Assembly: GCA_902778165.1 (NCBI GenBank)
Contig: CACYWQ010000001.1
Coordinates: 1 to 64,000, forward strand
From: an uncultured Lachnospiraceae bacterium
GTDB lineage: Bacteria; Bacillota; Clostridia; Lachnospirales; Lachnospiraceae
Direction: 5' to 3'
Length of the DNA stretch: 64,000 bases
Shown: positions 7,622-16,331 of the stretch, one piece after another
Numbering within the stretch: position 1 is the first letter of the stretch
Layout of the letters: each line of letters opens with the position of its first letter
Made by a program: the position numbers and the translations under genes
The notes under the pieces: model-generated
Database searches by the model: none
The model's input: the letters and a program-made list of their open reading frames with translations, nothing else
Told to the model about the DNA's origin: nothing

Positions 7622-8807
7622 TCTTAAGCCTCCCTATTCTTACCAGATCTCCCTTTACCTTAGATTTGGTTGTTTCACCGTTCTCTCTATACTCATAAAT
7701 CGGATTGATATCAATCCCTTCGTCTGTACCGTTGTTTAATTCAACAATTTCCAATACCTTCCTGGTTTTATCCCTCATTCTTCCCAAATGAACTATAATA
7801 TCCACTCCGCTGCTTATCTGTCTCCTTATTGCATGTATTGGAAGTTCAACCGCCATAAGTATCATTGTCTCCAGACGTGATATAGTATCTGCTGCACTGT
7901 TGGCATGAACTGTTGACATACTTCCGTCATGTCCGCAATTCATTGCGGAACATACCATGTCCATCGCTTCTCCGCCCCTGACTTCTCCTACTATTATTCG
8001 GTTTGGTCTCATTCTTAAACTAGTTTTAATCAAATCTCGTATCGTTATCGGATTACATCCCTCAATGTTGCTGTTTTTTGTTTCCATGCGTACAAGGTTC
8101 TCTATTCCTTGTATTTGTAATTCCGCACTATCTTCGATTGTAATGATTCTTTCATCAGATGGAATAAAAGATGATAAAGCATTAAGAAACGTTGTTTTAC
8201 CTGACCCGGTTCCTCCGCTTACTATGATGTTGTACCCTGAAATCACAAGTTTTCTCAGAAAATCTGCCGCTTCATCATTGATGCTTCCCATTCCTATTAA
8301 ATCTTTCATAAGAAAAGGCTTTGATGGGAATCTTCTTATCGTAAGAATAGGTCCGTTAATTGCAACCGGGTTAAGAACAACATTTACTCTAGAACCATCC
8401 ATAAGTCTTGCATCAACTATAGGTATTGAATCATTTACTACTCTGTTGCACCTGGCAACGATTTGTCCTATCACATTTCTTAGGCTTTCCTCAGAATCAA
8501 AAGTTTGAGGTATTCTATAAAGATGTCCCTTTTTCTCAATAAAAATGGTATTCGGACCATTAACCATTATTTCCGTTATGCCGGGGTCCTCCAATAAATC
8601 CTGCAAAACATCAAGTTTTCTCATGGAATGATAGATTTGTCTGCCTATTTCCAAGCGTTCCTTAATCGGAATATGATTTAAAGCATTAATCTCTTTAATC
8701 TCATCCCCTATCATTTCTTTTAATTCTTCGTCTGTAACATCTTCTTTAAACTCCAGCTTTTCTATTAATTTGTTTTTTATTTGTAATGTCAGTTCTTCTT
8801 CCTGCAT
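7575..8807 (-). CDS. tadA: TadA/CpaF-type pilus assembly ATPase
   Basis: 410-residue secretion ATPase of the VirB11/CpaF family powering Flp pilus assembly. An N-terminal helical domain (to about 90) is followed by ILEDPGITEIMVNGPNTIFIE. Walker A is GGTGSGKTTFLN at about 197-208; the Asp box TIEDSAELQI, Walker B-like RIIVGEVRGGEAMD and the His box TVHAN all follow in order. The length matches the family. The start is 1 base after the tadZ-like stop. Confidence 0.92.
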   Translation of the reverse strand: MQEEELTLQIKNKLIEKLEFKEDVTDEELKEMIGDEIKEINALNHIPIKERLEIGRQIYHSMRKLDVLQDLLEDPGITEIMVNGPNTIFIEKKGHLYRIPQTFDSEESLRNVIGQIVARCNRVVNDSIPIVDARLMDGSRVNVVLNPVAINGPILTIRRFPSKPFLMKDLIGMGSINDEAADFLRKLVISGYNIIVSGGTGSGKTTFLNALSSFIPSDERIITIEDSAELQIQGIENLVRMETKNSNIEGCNPITIRDLIKTSLRMRPNRIIVGEVRGGEAMDMVCSAMNCGHDGSMSTVHANSAADTISRLETMILMAVELPIHAIRRQISSGVDIIVHLGRMRDKTRKVLEIVELNNGTDEGIDINPIYEYRENGETTKSKVKGDLVRIGRLKNEEKLKSAGIHIRDE

Positions 8808-9788
8808 TTATTTGACTATCTCTCCAGCAAGTTCTTTTGCGTATTCTCCTATTTCACTCATGAAATTGAGATACGTCATTTCGGATTTCATATAGGGGAT
8901 TCTGATATATTTAACGTTATCTGTAATATCATCCAAACCCTCCAGTTCGTTTTTAAATATTTCCAATCTGTCTTTATATACGTCGTCTTCCGTTGCTGTG
9001 ACAATCAACATATGACAAAGAATAATTAATTCCGTCAGACCCTGAATTGCCTTAGACATATCCAGGATTACATACTCATAATCCGTATTGTCTTCTATAT
9101 GTCTTAGAAAATTCCTCCATTCCGGATATGTGATACTTATCAGATCATTGTGTCTGGCCATATTCGGCATTACATCCAATCCATTTATTTCACCGGACGA
9201 TCCTCCGATAAGTGCTGCAATATCTTTGGAATCATTATTTACTGAATAAAGTAAATCGGATAAATCGCCTGAACATGGCGTATTTAACATATCTGTCGAA
9301 ATTCCGCCGTAACAATCCATATTCACGTAAAGGGTTCGATATTTTTTTGCCAAATTCTGGCCAAGTGACAATCCAAGGCTTGTCTGTCCGCATCTTCCTA
9401 TCGGACTGAACATTCCTATCAGTTTCATTTGATTTTTTCTGCTTATCAGATTTTTAAGATTGTCTATGGTTGCGGCATATAACATTATTTCCTTTATAAT
9501 TCTTTCTATACTTTGATATTTATATATAGCTCTTTCATTTCTGCTTTCTTTAAGAGTGTCTCCCGATAATAAAAGGGTATTAACATACAGGAATTTATCT
9601 GAAATGTTTTTCGCCATTTCCTCATCTATTAACAAAATATCGATATTATAATCCTTGCTTTCTTCCAGCAAGGTGACTTCTTCACATACTCTTGCTTCAA
9701 ACGGAAATCCTTCTCTGTTATTAATATATCCCGCAGCTTTGTATGCATATTCTCTGTCGGAATCACAAATTATCATCGTATGTTTCAT
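8808..9788 (-). CDS. tadZ: TadZ/CpaE-like pilus localisation ATPase with deviant P-loop
   Basis: 326 residues. The N-terminal third resembles a degenerate receiver domain (MIICDSDREYAYKAAGYIN; DILLIDEEMA). The rest is a ParA/MinD-type ATPase fold, with MDCYGG for the second nucleotide motif and EYVILDMSKAI for Walker B. The P-loop reads FSPIGRCGQTSLG: the usual Lys before Thr is Gln. TadZ proteins are known to mark the site of Tad pilus assembly and to have receiver-like N-termini. Position directly before tadA fits. Confidence 0.8.
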   Translation of the reverse strand: MKHTMIICDSDREYAYKAAGYINNREGFPFEARVCEEVTLLEESKDYNIDILLIDEEMAKNISDKFLYVNTLLLSGDTLKESRNERAIYKYQSIERIIKEIMLYAATIDNLKNLISRKNQMKLIGMFSPIGRCGQTSLGLSLGQNLAKKYRTLYVNMDCYGGISTDMLNTPCSGDLSDLLYSVNNDSKDIAALIGGSSGEINGLDVMPNMARHNDLISITYPEWRNFLRHIEDNTDYEYVILDMSKAIQGLTELIILCHMLIVTATEDDVYKDRLEIFKNELEGLDDITDNVKYIRIPYMKSEMTYLNFMSEIGEYAKELAGEIVK

Positions 9789-9803
9789 TGTTGTTTCTCC
9801 TTG

Positions 9804-10331
9804 CTAATAGAAATTTACATGTCCGAAATTATCAATCACAATACCGATCAGTATTCCAATGGCCATTGGAACAGCCATTGGAACACGATTCGGACTATAT
9901 GGCGGTACCTCAATATGAATTTGGCCTCGACTCAAATACACCAATTTCAGAAAATTACAGAATTTCTTGATTTGCTTTCTTTTTGAAGGGAGAAGAATTA
10001 ATCTTCCTAGAGTCGGTACCGCCGCAACACAGAATACCAAAAGATAGAAAAGCAGAATTTTCTCTCTGTTTATATATAGGGGAATAACTGAGTACAACTT
10101 GACATCTCCTGCGCCTAAAGAATCCGAAAGATAGAACGGAATAAAGAGAATTAATGCCAAAAAACAACAAATTAAACGACTGATAATCTCTGTCATACCA
10201 CCGTATAACAGTACTCTGCACATTCCCCACGCATATATAACAATTACAATTGCATTGGGAATCGTTCTTTTTCGGATATCGAAAAATGCCGCAGCTATAC
10301 ACAGAATTAGTAATCCTATGATAACTATCAC
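9804..10331 (-). CDS. tadV: Prepilin peptidase (A24, TadV/CpaA type)
   Basis: 175-residue polytopic aspartyl protease that cleaves Flp prepilin leaders. The two catalytic motifs are present: FDIRKRTIPN near residue 17 and GAGDVK near 73. Several hydrophobic helices surround them. It is first in the Tad operon, 15 bases before tadZ. The start is uncertain: GTG at 10331 is the first usable codon after the upstream stop, yet it lies inside AAGAGGTGAT, a near-perfect Shine-Dalgarno sequence that would suit initiation at ATC 10322 or ATA 10319. Confidence 0.85.
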   Translation of the reverse strand: MIVIIGLLILCIAAAFFDIRKRTIPNAIVIVIYAWGMCRVLLYGGMTEIISRLICCFLALILFIPFYLSDSLGAGDVKLYSVIPLYINREKILLFYLLVFCVAAVPTLGRLILLPSKRKQIKKFCNFLKLVYLSRGQIHIEVPPYSPNRVPMAVPMAIGILIGIVIDNFGHVNFY

Positions 10332-10681
10332 CTCTTACCGAACGATATTTAACTGTTTGTGGAAATAACGGGTGGATGGCCCGTCTGAACTCATTACACA
10401 TAACGAACGTTAGATATCCGTTACTACCCGCAGATCATAGTCATGGTAATCTGCGTGTGTCTTGAGTGTAAATCGAATGATAGCGTATTCAGAATTATTT
10501 GTCCAGTATTTTTTTGAAATTTATATACGCTTTGTGAATAATTACCAAAAATGACCTTTGAAATTTCGTGAAAAATCCACAAAAGAAAAATACAATATGA
10601 TATAACACGATGTTATACAATATATTTCGGATAAAACGAGACAGGGGTGCCGAGCGTCGGAATTTATGATAGAATATAGGA
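10332..10681. promoter_or_regulatory. 350-bp gene-free region between divergent Tad operon and exonuclease gene
   Basis: No coding frame is supported. On the minus strand, in the expected 5' leader of the Tad operon, are CGCAGAT/ATCTGCG (10429-10455, extendable inside by CAT/ATG) and ACGGG/CCCGT (10368-10384), with an AACGTT-rich segment between them. The rest (10460-10620) is AT-rich. The conserved core of c-di-GMP class I riboswitches was not found. Transcripts for both flanking units must start here. Confidence 0.45.
10601..10617. promoter_or_regulatory. Inverted repeat, candidate operator
   Basis: TATAACA-CGA-TGTTATA, a perfect 7-bp inverted repeat 65 bases before the exonuclease start, in the divergent promoter region. 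Symmetry and position suggest a dimeric repressor site. The binding protein is unknown. Confidence 0.4.
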
Positions 10682-11638
10682 ATGAATTACATCATTTTTG
10701 ATTTGGAATGGAATCAGGCCTCTCATGGAGAGGAAGACAGAGTTGAAGGACTGCCTTTTGAAATAGTCGAAATAGGCGCGGTTAAGCTTAATGAGAGCAG
10801 AGATATGGTCTCTGAATTCTCCAAACTTATTAAGCCGCAGGTATATAAAGAGATGCATTTTATCACCAGTCGACTTGTTCATCTTCAAATGGACGAACTC
10901 CAGAAGGGTGATACTTTTCCTGTTGTAATGAAGGAATTCCTCGATTGGTGCGGCGATGATTGCCTGTTCTGCACATGGGGCGCCTTGGATCTTCTTGAAT
11001 TGCAGCGCAATATGGCATATTACAAGATGGAGCCACTCTCTGATTCTCCCATCAAATTCTATGATATTCAGAAGTTATTCTCCCTTGCATATGAAGACGG
11101 CAAGAGTCGCAAAGCTCTTGAAGATGCCATAGATATGATGAATATTCGCAAGGATATTCCTTTCCACAGAGCTTTTTCGGATGCATATTATACAGCCAAA
11201 GTATTTGATAAGATTGAAGATCCGAATGTTTTGGAGAAATTTTCTTTCGATACTTTCAACGTTCCCACAAGCAAAGAGCAGGAAGTTCATATCATATTCA
11301 GTGATTACGATAAATATATCAGCCGGTTGTTTAATAACCGCAAGGAATTATTAAACGACAAGGGCGTTACATCAACTGTTTGCTACAAATGCGGTCGTCC
11401 CATTAAGAAGAAAATCAATTGGTTCACCCCTAACGGCAAACACTATTATGCAGTTTCTTCATGCTTCAGACATGGTCTTATGAAGAGTAAGATCCGTGTT
11501 CGCAAAGCAGAAAAAGGTGGAGTATACGCTGTTAAGACAGATAAATACATAACCAAAGAAGATATGAAGAAACTAATAGATAAGCGAGATAACATTCTGC
11601 TTCAGAAGCAGCAGAAAAAAGAAGATAGCAAGCAATAG
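10682..11638 (+). CDS. DEDDh 3'-5' exonuclease family protein
   Basis: 318 residues. The exonuclease fold spans 1-190 with FDLEWN (ExoI; D7, E9), a central ExoII region (TWGALDLLELQRN) and ExoIII HRAFSDAYYTAK (His plus Asp, the DEDDh pattern). A basic C-terminal domain has CYKCGRPIKKK and a later SSCFRHG, possibly a metal-binding ribbon. It resembles KapD/ERI-1-like or DnaQ-like exonucleases of Clostridia that act on RNA or DNA ends; substrate cannot be told. Only a weak AGG lies before the ATG. Transcribed head-on to replication. Confidence 0.8.
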   Translation: MNYIIFDLEWNQASHGEEDRVEGLPFEIVEIGAVKLNESRDMVSEFSKLIKPQVYKEMHFITSRLVHLQMDELQKGDTFPVVMKEFLDWCGDDCLFCTWGALDLLELQRNMAYYKMEPLSDSPIKFYDIQKLFSLAYEDGKSRKALEDAIDMMNIRKDIPFHRAFSDAYYTAKVFDKIEDPNVLEKFSFDTFNVPTSKEQEVHIIFSDYDKYISRLFNNRKELLNDKGVTSTVCYKCGRPIKKKINWFTPNGKHYYAVSSCFRHGLMKSKIRVRKAEKGGVYAVKTDKYITKEDMKKLIDKRDNILLQKQQKKEDSKQ

Positions 11639-11646
11639 TTCTCGGT

Positions 11647-13134
11647 ATGACCGTTCATAATACTAAATCTATAACTGTATATAATTCTATTCTAAGAATA
11701 TTAGTTCCCGTTCTTTGTGGTCTTTACATCACCACTTCATTCGGTGCATCCTATGTTTACGCTGCTCCGGAGACTCGTGATTATATGGCCGAGGCCGAGG
11801 AGCGCAAATCCCTTCCCATTCAAACAGATGATTACAAAGACTGGCCTGCCGGACCCAAGATAGGTGCAGAAGCTGCTCTTTTAATGGAAGTTCGCACCGG
11901 TGCAATCTTATATTCCAAGAATGCTGATGAGAAATTATACCCCGCGTCCATCACTAAAATGTTAACTGCTTTGGTTGCAATGGATAAATGTGATATGGAT
12001 GAACAGGTCCGTTTCTCTCAGGCTGCCATTGATTCGATTAATTGGCGCGAAGATGCCAACATGGGCATCAACCCCGGCAATTCAATCACAATGGAGCAGT
12101 GCCTTTACGGTCTTTTGGTTGGTTCTGCCAACGAAGTTGCCTATGCCATAGCAGAACACATATGTGGGGACGGAAATATCGCCGGTTTTGCAGATCTTAT
12201 GAATGAAAAAGCGGCTTCACTGGGTTGTAAGAACTCCCATTTTATCACCCCCAATGGAATCCATGATGAGAACCACTATACTTCTGCATATGATATGGCC
12301 CTTATTGCCAAGGCCTTCTATTCAAATGAACTGCTAACCAAAATGGCTTCAACAGTTTCTTACCATGTTCCTCAGACCGCTACACAACCTAAGGATGATA
12401 TGATTGTCTATGCCAAGAGCAAACTTCATCCCGGCAAGGAATATGCATATGAATATTTGGTGGGAACCAAGACCGGATACACCGAAGCCGCTAGGCAGAC
12501 TCTTGTCAGTTGTGCTGAACACAACGGTCTTAAGCTTGTGTGTGTGATTCTTAAAGAAGAGGCTCCCGCACAATATACGGATACAATAGAATTATTCGAT
12601 TACGGCTTCAATAACTTCCAAGCTGTCAATATTGCTGAAAATGATAAGAAATATGTAATTCAGAGTCTTAACTTCTTTGACAGCGGTCTTGATATTTTCG
12701 GAAGCAGTAAGGCAATCCTTCAGATGAACAAATCCGATTATATTGTTCTTCCCACCGATGCCACATTTGATGAGACCGGTTCGTCTATTGATTATGATAA
12801 TCTTAAGCCTGATGAAATAGCCAAAGTCGATTATTTTTTCAATGATGTATATGTGGGAAGCGGCAGTATCGAAGCTGCCAAGGACGAGCATCCGACATTT
12901 GATTTCAGTTCCAAAACTGAATTGGAGAAAGAAACCACAGATGATGAGAATGTAATGATCATCAACATAAGAAGAATTATAATGATTGTTCTGGCAATAG
13001 CTGCGGCAATTATTATTCTTTCCACTCTTCGTTCCCTGATATTCAATAATTCTCGCAGAAGAAGACGAAAGAGTGCCCGCAATTACAAAACTCCGGGCAC
13101 AAAGAATCTTAACTGGAAAGGTTTCTTAAAATAG
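11647..13134 (+). CDS. dacF: D-alanyl-D-alanine carboxypeptidase (DacF/PBP5 type)
   Basis: 495-residue cell-wall enzyme (S11 family) that trims pentapeptide side chains of peptidoglycan. A signal/TM segment lies at about 14-38 (ILVPVLCGLYITTSFGAS). Active-site motifs are S101-I-T-K104, S160-A-N162 and K275-T-G277, in the usual order and spacing. A beta-rich C-terminal domain follows. A second TM helix at about 438-460 with a very basic tail (NNSRRRRRKSARN) anchors it, unlike the amphipathic anchor of classical PBP5. No good RBS; it starts 8 bases after the exonuclease stop, so coupling is likely. Confidence 0.9.
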   Translation: MTVHNTKSITVYNSILRILVPVLCGLYITTSFGASYVYAAPETRDYMAEAEERKSLPIQTDDYKDWPAGPKIGAEAALLMEVRTGAILYSKNADEKLYPASITKMLTALVAMDKCDMDEQVRFSQAAIDSINWREDANMGINPGNSITMEQCLYGLLVGSANEVAYAIAEHICGDGNIAGFADLMNEKAASLGCKNSHFITPNGIHDENHYTSAYDMALIAKAFYSNELLTKMASTVSYHVPQTATQPKDDMIVYAKSKLHPGKEYAYEYLVGTKTGYTEAARQTLVSCAEHNGLKLVCVILKEEAPAQYTDTIELFDYGFNNFQAVNIAENDKKYVIQSLNFFDSGLDIFGSSKAILQMNKSDYIVLPTDATFDETGSSIDYDNLKPDEIAKVDYFFNDVYVGSGSIEAAKDEHPTFDFSSKTELEKETTDDENVMIINIRRIIMIVLAIAAAIIILSTLRSLIFNNSRRRRRKSARNYKTPGTKNLNWKGFLK

Positions 13135-13157
13135 TTTTGACACAATTCTGACGTTTT

Positions 13158-13505
13158 TTATTCACCCCAGAAGTCTTCGGTTTCCCGAGAGGTGGTCTTT
13201 ATCCCGAAAAGATCCATCATGAAATCCTCTCGCTCATTGTATATATTTACGACATATATACAATCCTGTTCTATCCGATAGAACACATAGCTCTTTGCTA
13301 CAAAAACGCATAGGCAGTCTGTATCAACACCATACATGTCACGAACAGAAATGCCTATCTGCTCATGCTCACGCAACGACCGAACACAGCTTCCGATTTC
13401 TTTGACAACTTTTTTCCTAGTTTCCTCACCGAACTGGAAGTCAAGATATTTCTTAAGCTCCCGCATTTTTTCAGTATAATCGGGAGAGTACATTAATTTC
13501 TTCAA
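13158..13505 (-). CDS. RelE/ParE-family toxin
   Basis: 115-residue protein with the RelE/ParE pattern: YSPDYTEKMRELKKYLDFQFG helices, a strand pair (SYVFYRIEQDCIYVVNIYNERED) and a C-terminal tail. Family members are mRNA interferases or gyrase poisons. The TTG at 13505 overlaps the antitoxin stop as TTGA; an ATG at 13493 is an alternative start. Paired directly with the antitoxin gene. Confidence 0.8.
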   Translation of the reverse strand: MKKLMYSPDYTEKMRELKKYLDFQFGEETRKKVVKEIGSCVRSLREHEQIGISVRDMYGVDTDCLCVFVAKSYVFYRIEQDCIYVVNIYNEREDFMMDLFGIKTTSRETEDFWGE

Positions 13506-13762
13506 TCTATAATCTCCATCTCCCGATCAAAACTATCTGCTTCTATCCAACCTTCCTGATTTGCCCGATCTTCAGCTCTCTTAAGATCTTTTGCAAGCGC
13601 ACGGGCAGCTCTGATTCTGTCCAGCTCATCAGCTTCTTCCACTGTCATGATTGTATATGCACCATGACCGTTTCTGGTAAGATAGACGCGATTTTTGTTA
13701 TCAACTTCCTTAAGAACTTCTGTATAGTTCCTCAAATCTGAAATAGGCATTATACTAGGCAT
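13502..13762 (-). CDS. Phd/YefM-type antitoxin
   Basis: 86-residue protein from ATG 13762, chosen because AGGAGG lies 6 bases before it; a longer frame reaches 13825 with no RBS. The N-terminus (IMPISDLRNYTEVLKEV...VYLTRNGHGAYTIMTVEEADEL) is the Phd/YefM DNA-binding fold, and the acidic C-terminus should wrap the toxin. A promoter lies at 13793-13821. AT-rich CGTAAA/TTTACG repeats around it would suit autoregulation. Confidence 0.85.
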   Translation of the reverse strand: MPSIMPISDLRNYTEVLKEVDNKNRVYLTRNGHGAYTIMTVEEADELDRIRAARALAKDLKRAEDRANQEGWIEADSFDREMEIID

Positions 13763-13792
13763 ACTAAACCTCCTGTTTGTAATTCTAAATCT

Positions 13793-13821
13793 ATGATACA
13801 ACGTAAAATATTTCCGTGCAA
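13793..13821 (-). promoter_or_regulatory. Promoter of the toxin-antitoxin operon
   Basis: On the minus strand TTGCAC - 17 bp - TATCAT, about 30 bases before the antitoxin start. CGTAAA at 13802-13807 and TTTACG copies downstream form partial inverted repeats over it, possible antitoxin operators. Confidence 0.6.
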
Positions 13822-13890
13822 GCATATTTACGCGTTAATTTACGTGTTCTCAATCAAATAATACTCGACTATACCTTGAAAGCTCGTTGT

Positions 13891-13922
13891 CAAAAACAAA
13901 GAGGAGCCATAAAAGGCTCCTC
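13891..13922 (-). terminator. Terminator of tRNA-Arg
   Basis: GAGGAGCC / GGCTCCTC stem with a 6-base loop, followed on the minus strand by TTTGTTTTTG. It starts 5 bases after the tRNA 3' end. Confidence 0.85.
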
Positions 13923-13926
13923 ATAA

Positions 13927-14000
13927 CGTCCCCGAGGTGATTCGAACACCCGACCTTCCGCTTAGGAGGCGGACGCTCTATCCAGCTGAGCTACGGAGAC
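13927..14000 (-). tRNA. tRNA-Arg (anticodon CCT)
   Basis: A 74-nt cloverleaf: acceptor GTCTCCG / CGGGGAC with discriminator G, D arm GCTC/GAGC, anticodon arm TCCGC-CTCCTAA-GCGGA giving anticodon CCT (reads AGG), and T arm GGGTG-TTCGAAT-CACCT. CCA is not encoded. A terminator follows directly. Confidence 0.95.
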
Positions 14001-14129
14001 ACATCACTACAAAGTGAGTGACTAAACTATATTATCAGATTTTGAACTATATTTCTACAAAAATACACAAGAAAGGAAAGGCTGATCCCATACCACGCTA
14101 CTACTATTCACTCAGATTACTCACTCATT

Positions 14130-15014
14130 TTATTCCGCCGGGAAGTTAATAAACCCCTGAAGCCAGATCGTTCCTTTGAATCTTCGTCCTACTGCAGGTT
14201 CTCCGTACAGATCCATGCTGTTGATGCACAGATCTAACATAATATCATTGCATTCAACCGTTAACTTATATAACTCTTCCTTTGTAACGGGATTAACAAT
14301 CTTATCGACGGATTTAATCTCTCCTAAGATAGAATACTGATCACATTCAACTCCGCATGGCATGAAACTTGTATCAACAATTGTGAAGATATCTTCTTTC
14401 TGAATCTTCTTAGAAATTGCCGTATATGTATCCATATCATCAAGTGTCAGATTCTCAAGTGCCTCTTCATCGCCGTGTCTTGCTGCCTCAATCAATCTTG
14501 ACCTGTTCATCACAGCCTTACTCACTCTGGCCTTGGTACTCTCACTTTTGGCAAGCGGCATCACAATAGTACCGGATACCGAGAGAGCAGATAACATCAC
14601 GGAGGTTCCCTTAACAGGAAGTAATCCTGCATTCTTGGCCCTGATATAAGGAATAATATTCTGGAGATAGAATATTATTGTTACGCCAATCTTGGAATCA
14701 TCAAATACCCCGGCATAGGATTCTCCTGCTGCATGGCGCTCTACAGTCACATCCTCATACGAAGATATCACACTTCCCTGAAGATACGGATATGCATATT
14801 CAAAGAAAAAACGATTGTTTTCATTGAATTCGCCGCACACAGCTATTCCTGTGCCCGGGGCGAACTCTTTGTTAAATACCGCCACCATATTATCTCCGTC
14901 AGTCGAAGTATAAGCGCGGTTATCTGCTTCCAATGCAATCTTCTGCACAAGTTCTTCATATTCAGTTCTGTTGTTTAATTCGGAAAAACCGACAGCGCGT
15001 AAGAATTTGTGCAT
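14130..15014 (-). CDS. DUF3881 family protein
   Basis: 294-residue soluble protein starting MHKFLRAVGFSEL, which I recognise as DUF3881, a family seen mainly in Lachnospiraceae. No catalytic motif or membrane segment is visible. The second half includes a helical EEALENLTLDDMDTYTAI stretch and a strand-rich end. Last gene of the parA-to-DUF3881 operon, 7 bases after serS. Function unknown. Confidence 0.75.
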   Translation of the reverse strand: MHKFLRAVGFSELNNRTEYEELVQKIALEADNRAYTSTDGDNMVAVFNKEFAPGTGIAVCGEFNENNRFFFEYAYPYLQGSVISSYEDVTVERHAAGESYAGVFDDSKIGVTIIFYLQNIIPYIRAKNAGLLPVKGTSVMLSALSVSGTIVMPLAKSESTKARVSKAVMNRSRLIEAARHGDEEALENLTLDDMDTYTAISKKIQKEDIFTIVDTSFMPCGVECDQYSILGEIKSVDKIVNPVTKEELYKLTVECNDIMLDLCINSMDLYGEPAVGRRFKGTIWLQGFINFPAE

Positions 15015-15021
15015 ATTATAC

Positions 15022-16311
15022 TCAATCCTTTTTGACTATCTTATCCATTCCGCCCATGTAGGGTCTTAATACTTCAGGTATCTTAACAGATCCGTCTGCC
15101 TGTAAATTGTTCTCTAAGAAAGCAATGAGCATTCTCGGAGGTGCAACAACCGTATTGTTAAGAGTGTGTGCAAGATACTTCTTGCCGTCTTCTCCGTTTA
15201 CTCTTATCTTAAGTCTTCTTGCCTGAGCATCTCCTAAGTTAGAGCAGCTTCCAACTTCGAAGTACTTCTTCTGTCTTGGACTCCATGCCTCAACATCACA
15301 ACTCTTAACTTTAAGATCTGCAAGATCTCCGGAACAGCACTCAAGCGTTCTAACGGGAATATCAAGCGATCTGAAAAGATCAACCGTATTCTGCCATAAC
15401 TTGTCATACCACTTCATTGAATCTTCCGGCTTACAGATTACTACCATCTCCTGTTTCTCAAACTGATGGATTCTGTATACACCTCTTTCCTCAAGTCCGT
15501 GTGCACCCTTCTCTTTACGGAAACAAGGTGAGTATGAAGTCAGAGTCTGAGGAAGGTCTTCTTCCTTAAGAATCGTATCTATAAATTTACCGATCATTGA
15601 GTGTTCACTGGTTCCGATAAGATAGAGATCTTCTCCTTCTATCTTATACATCATGGCTTCCATCTCTGCAAAACTCATAACTCCGGTAACTACATTAGAT
15701 CTGATCATGAAAGGAGGAACACAATATGTAAATCCTCTGTCTATCATGAAATCTCTCGCATAAGTTATTACTGCAGAATGAAGTCTTGCAATATCTCCCA
15801 TAAGATAATAGAATCCGTTTCCGGCCACTCTTCTGGCAGAATCAAGATCTATTCCGTTAAAACTCTCCATTATATCCGTATGATAAGGTATCTCAAAATC
15901 CGGAACCACGGGATCGCCGTACTTCTGAATCTCAACATTACACGAATCATCTTTACCGATAGGAACAGAAGGATCGATAATCTGAGGGATAACCATCATA
16001 ATCTTGGTTATCTTCTCCTGAAGTTCACTTTCTGACGCCTCGAGTTCAGACAGTCTTGCAGAATTGGCTGCAACTTCAGCTTTCTTGGCGTCTGCCTCGT
16101 CTTTCTTGCCCTGTCCCATTAAGGCTCCAATCTCTTTGGCTGCTTTATTCTTAGCTGCTCTAAGATTATCTGCTTCAGCTTGTGCCTCTCTTGCCTTCTT
16201 ATCCAGCTCAATTACTTCATCCACCAGGGGAAGTTTATCATCCTGGAATTTCTTTTTGATGTTTTCTTTTACCGCATCCGGGTTCTCTCGTAAGAATTTG
16301 ATGTCTAACAT
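15022..16311 (-). CDS. serS: Seryl-tRNA synthetase
   Basis: 429 residues, normal length. The N-terminal antiparallel coiled coil (about 27-110, KAREAQAEADNLRAAKNKAAKEIG) contacts the tRNA-Ser long arm. Class II motifs follow: motif 2 SPCFRKEKGAHG...GVYRIHQFEKQEM and motif 3 LNNTVVAPPRMLIAFLE. The enzyme charges tRNA-Ser in the cytoplasm. It lies between the HD-domain gene and DUF3881, 20 and 7 bases from its neighbours, with no room for a T-box leader. Confidence 0.96.
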   Translation of the reverse strand: MLDIKFLRENPDAVKENIKKKFQDDKLPLVDEVIELDKKAREAQAEADNLRAAKNKAAKEIGALMGQGKKDEADAKKAEVAANSARLSELEASESELQEKITKIMMVIPQIIDPSVPIGKDDSCNVEIQKYGDPVVPDFEIPYHTDIMESFNGIDLDSARRVAGNGFYYLMGDIARLHSAVITYARDFMIDRGFTYCVPPFMIRSNVVTGVMSFAEMEAMMYKIEGEDLYLIGTSEHSMIGKFIDTILKEEDLPQTLTSYSPCFRKEKGAHGLEERGVYRIHQFEKQEMVVICKPEDSMKWYDKLWQNTVDLFRSLDIPVRTLECCSGDLADLKVKSCDVEAWSPRQKKYFEVGSCSNLGDAQARRLKIRVNGEDGKKYLAHTLNNTVVAPPRMLIAFLENNLQADGSVKIPEVLRPYMGGMDKIVKKD

Positions 16312-16331
16312 TTTTTCATCTCCTTGTTATG

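Noticed and set aside
10332-10681. A c-di-GMP class I riboswitch before the Tad operon
   Set aside because: The hairpins are present but the conserved riboswitch core sequences (GCAAACC-like and GGNGGGACGCAAAGCC-like) are not.
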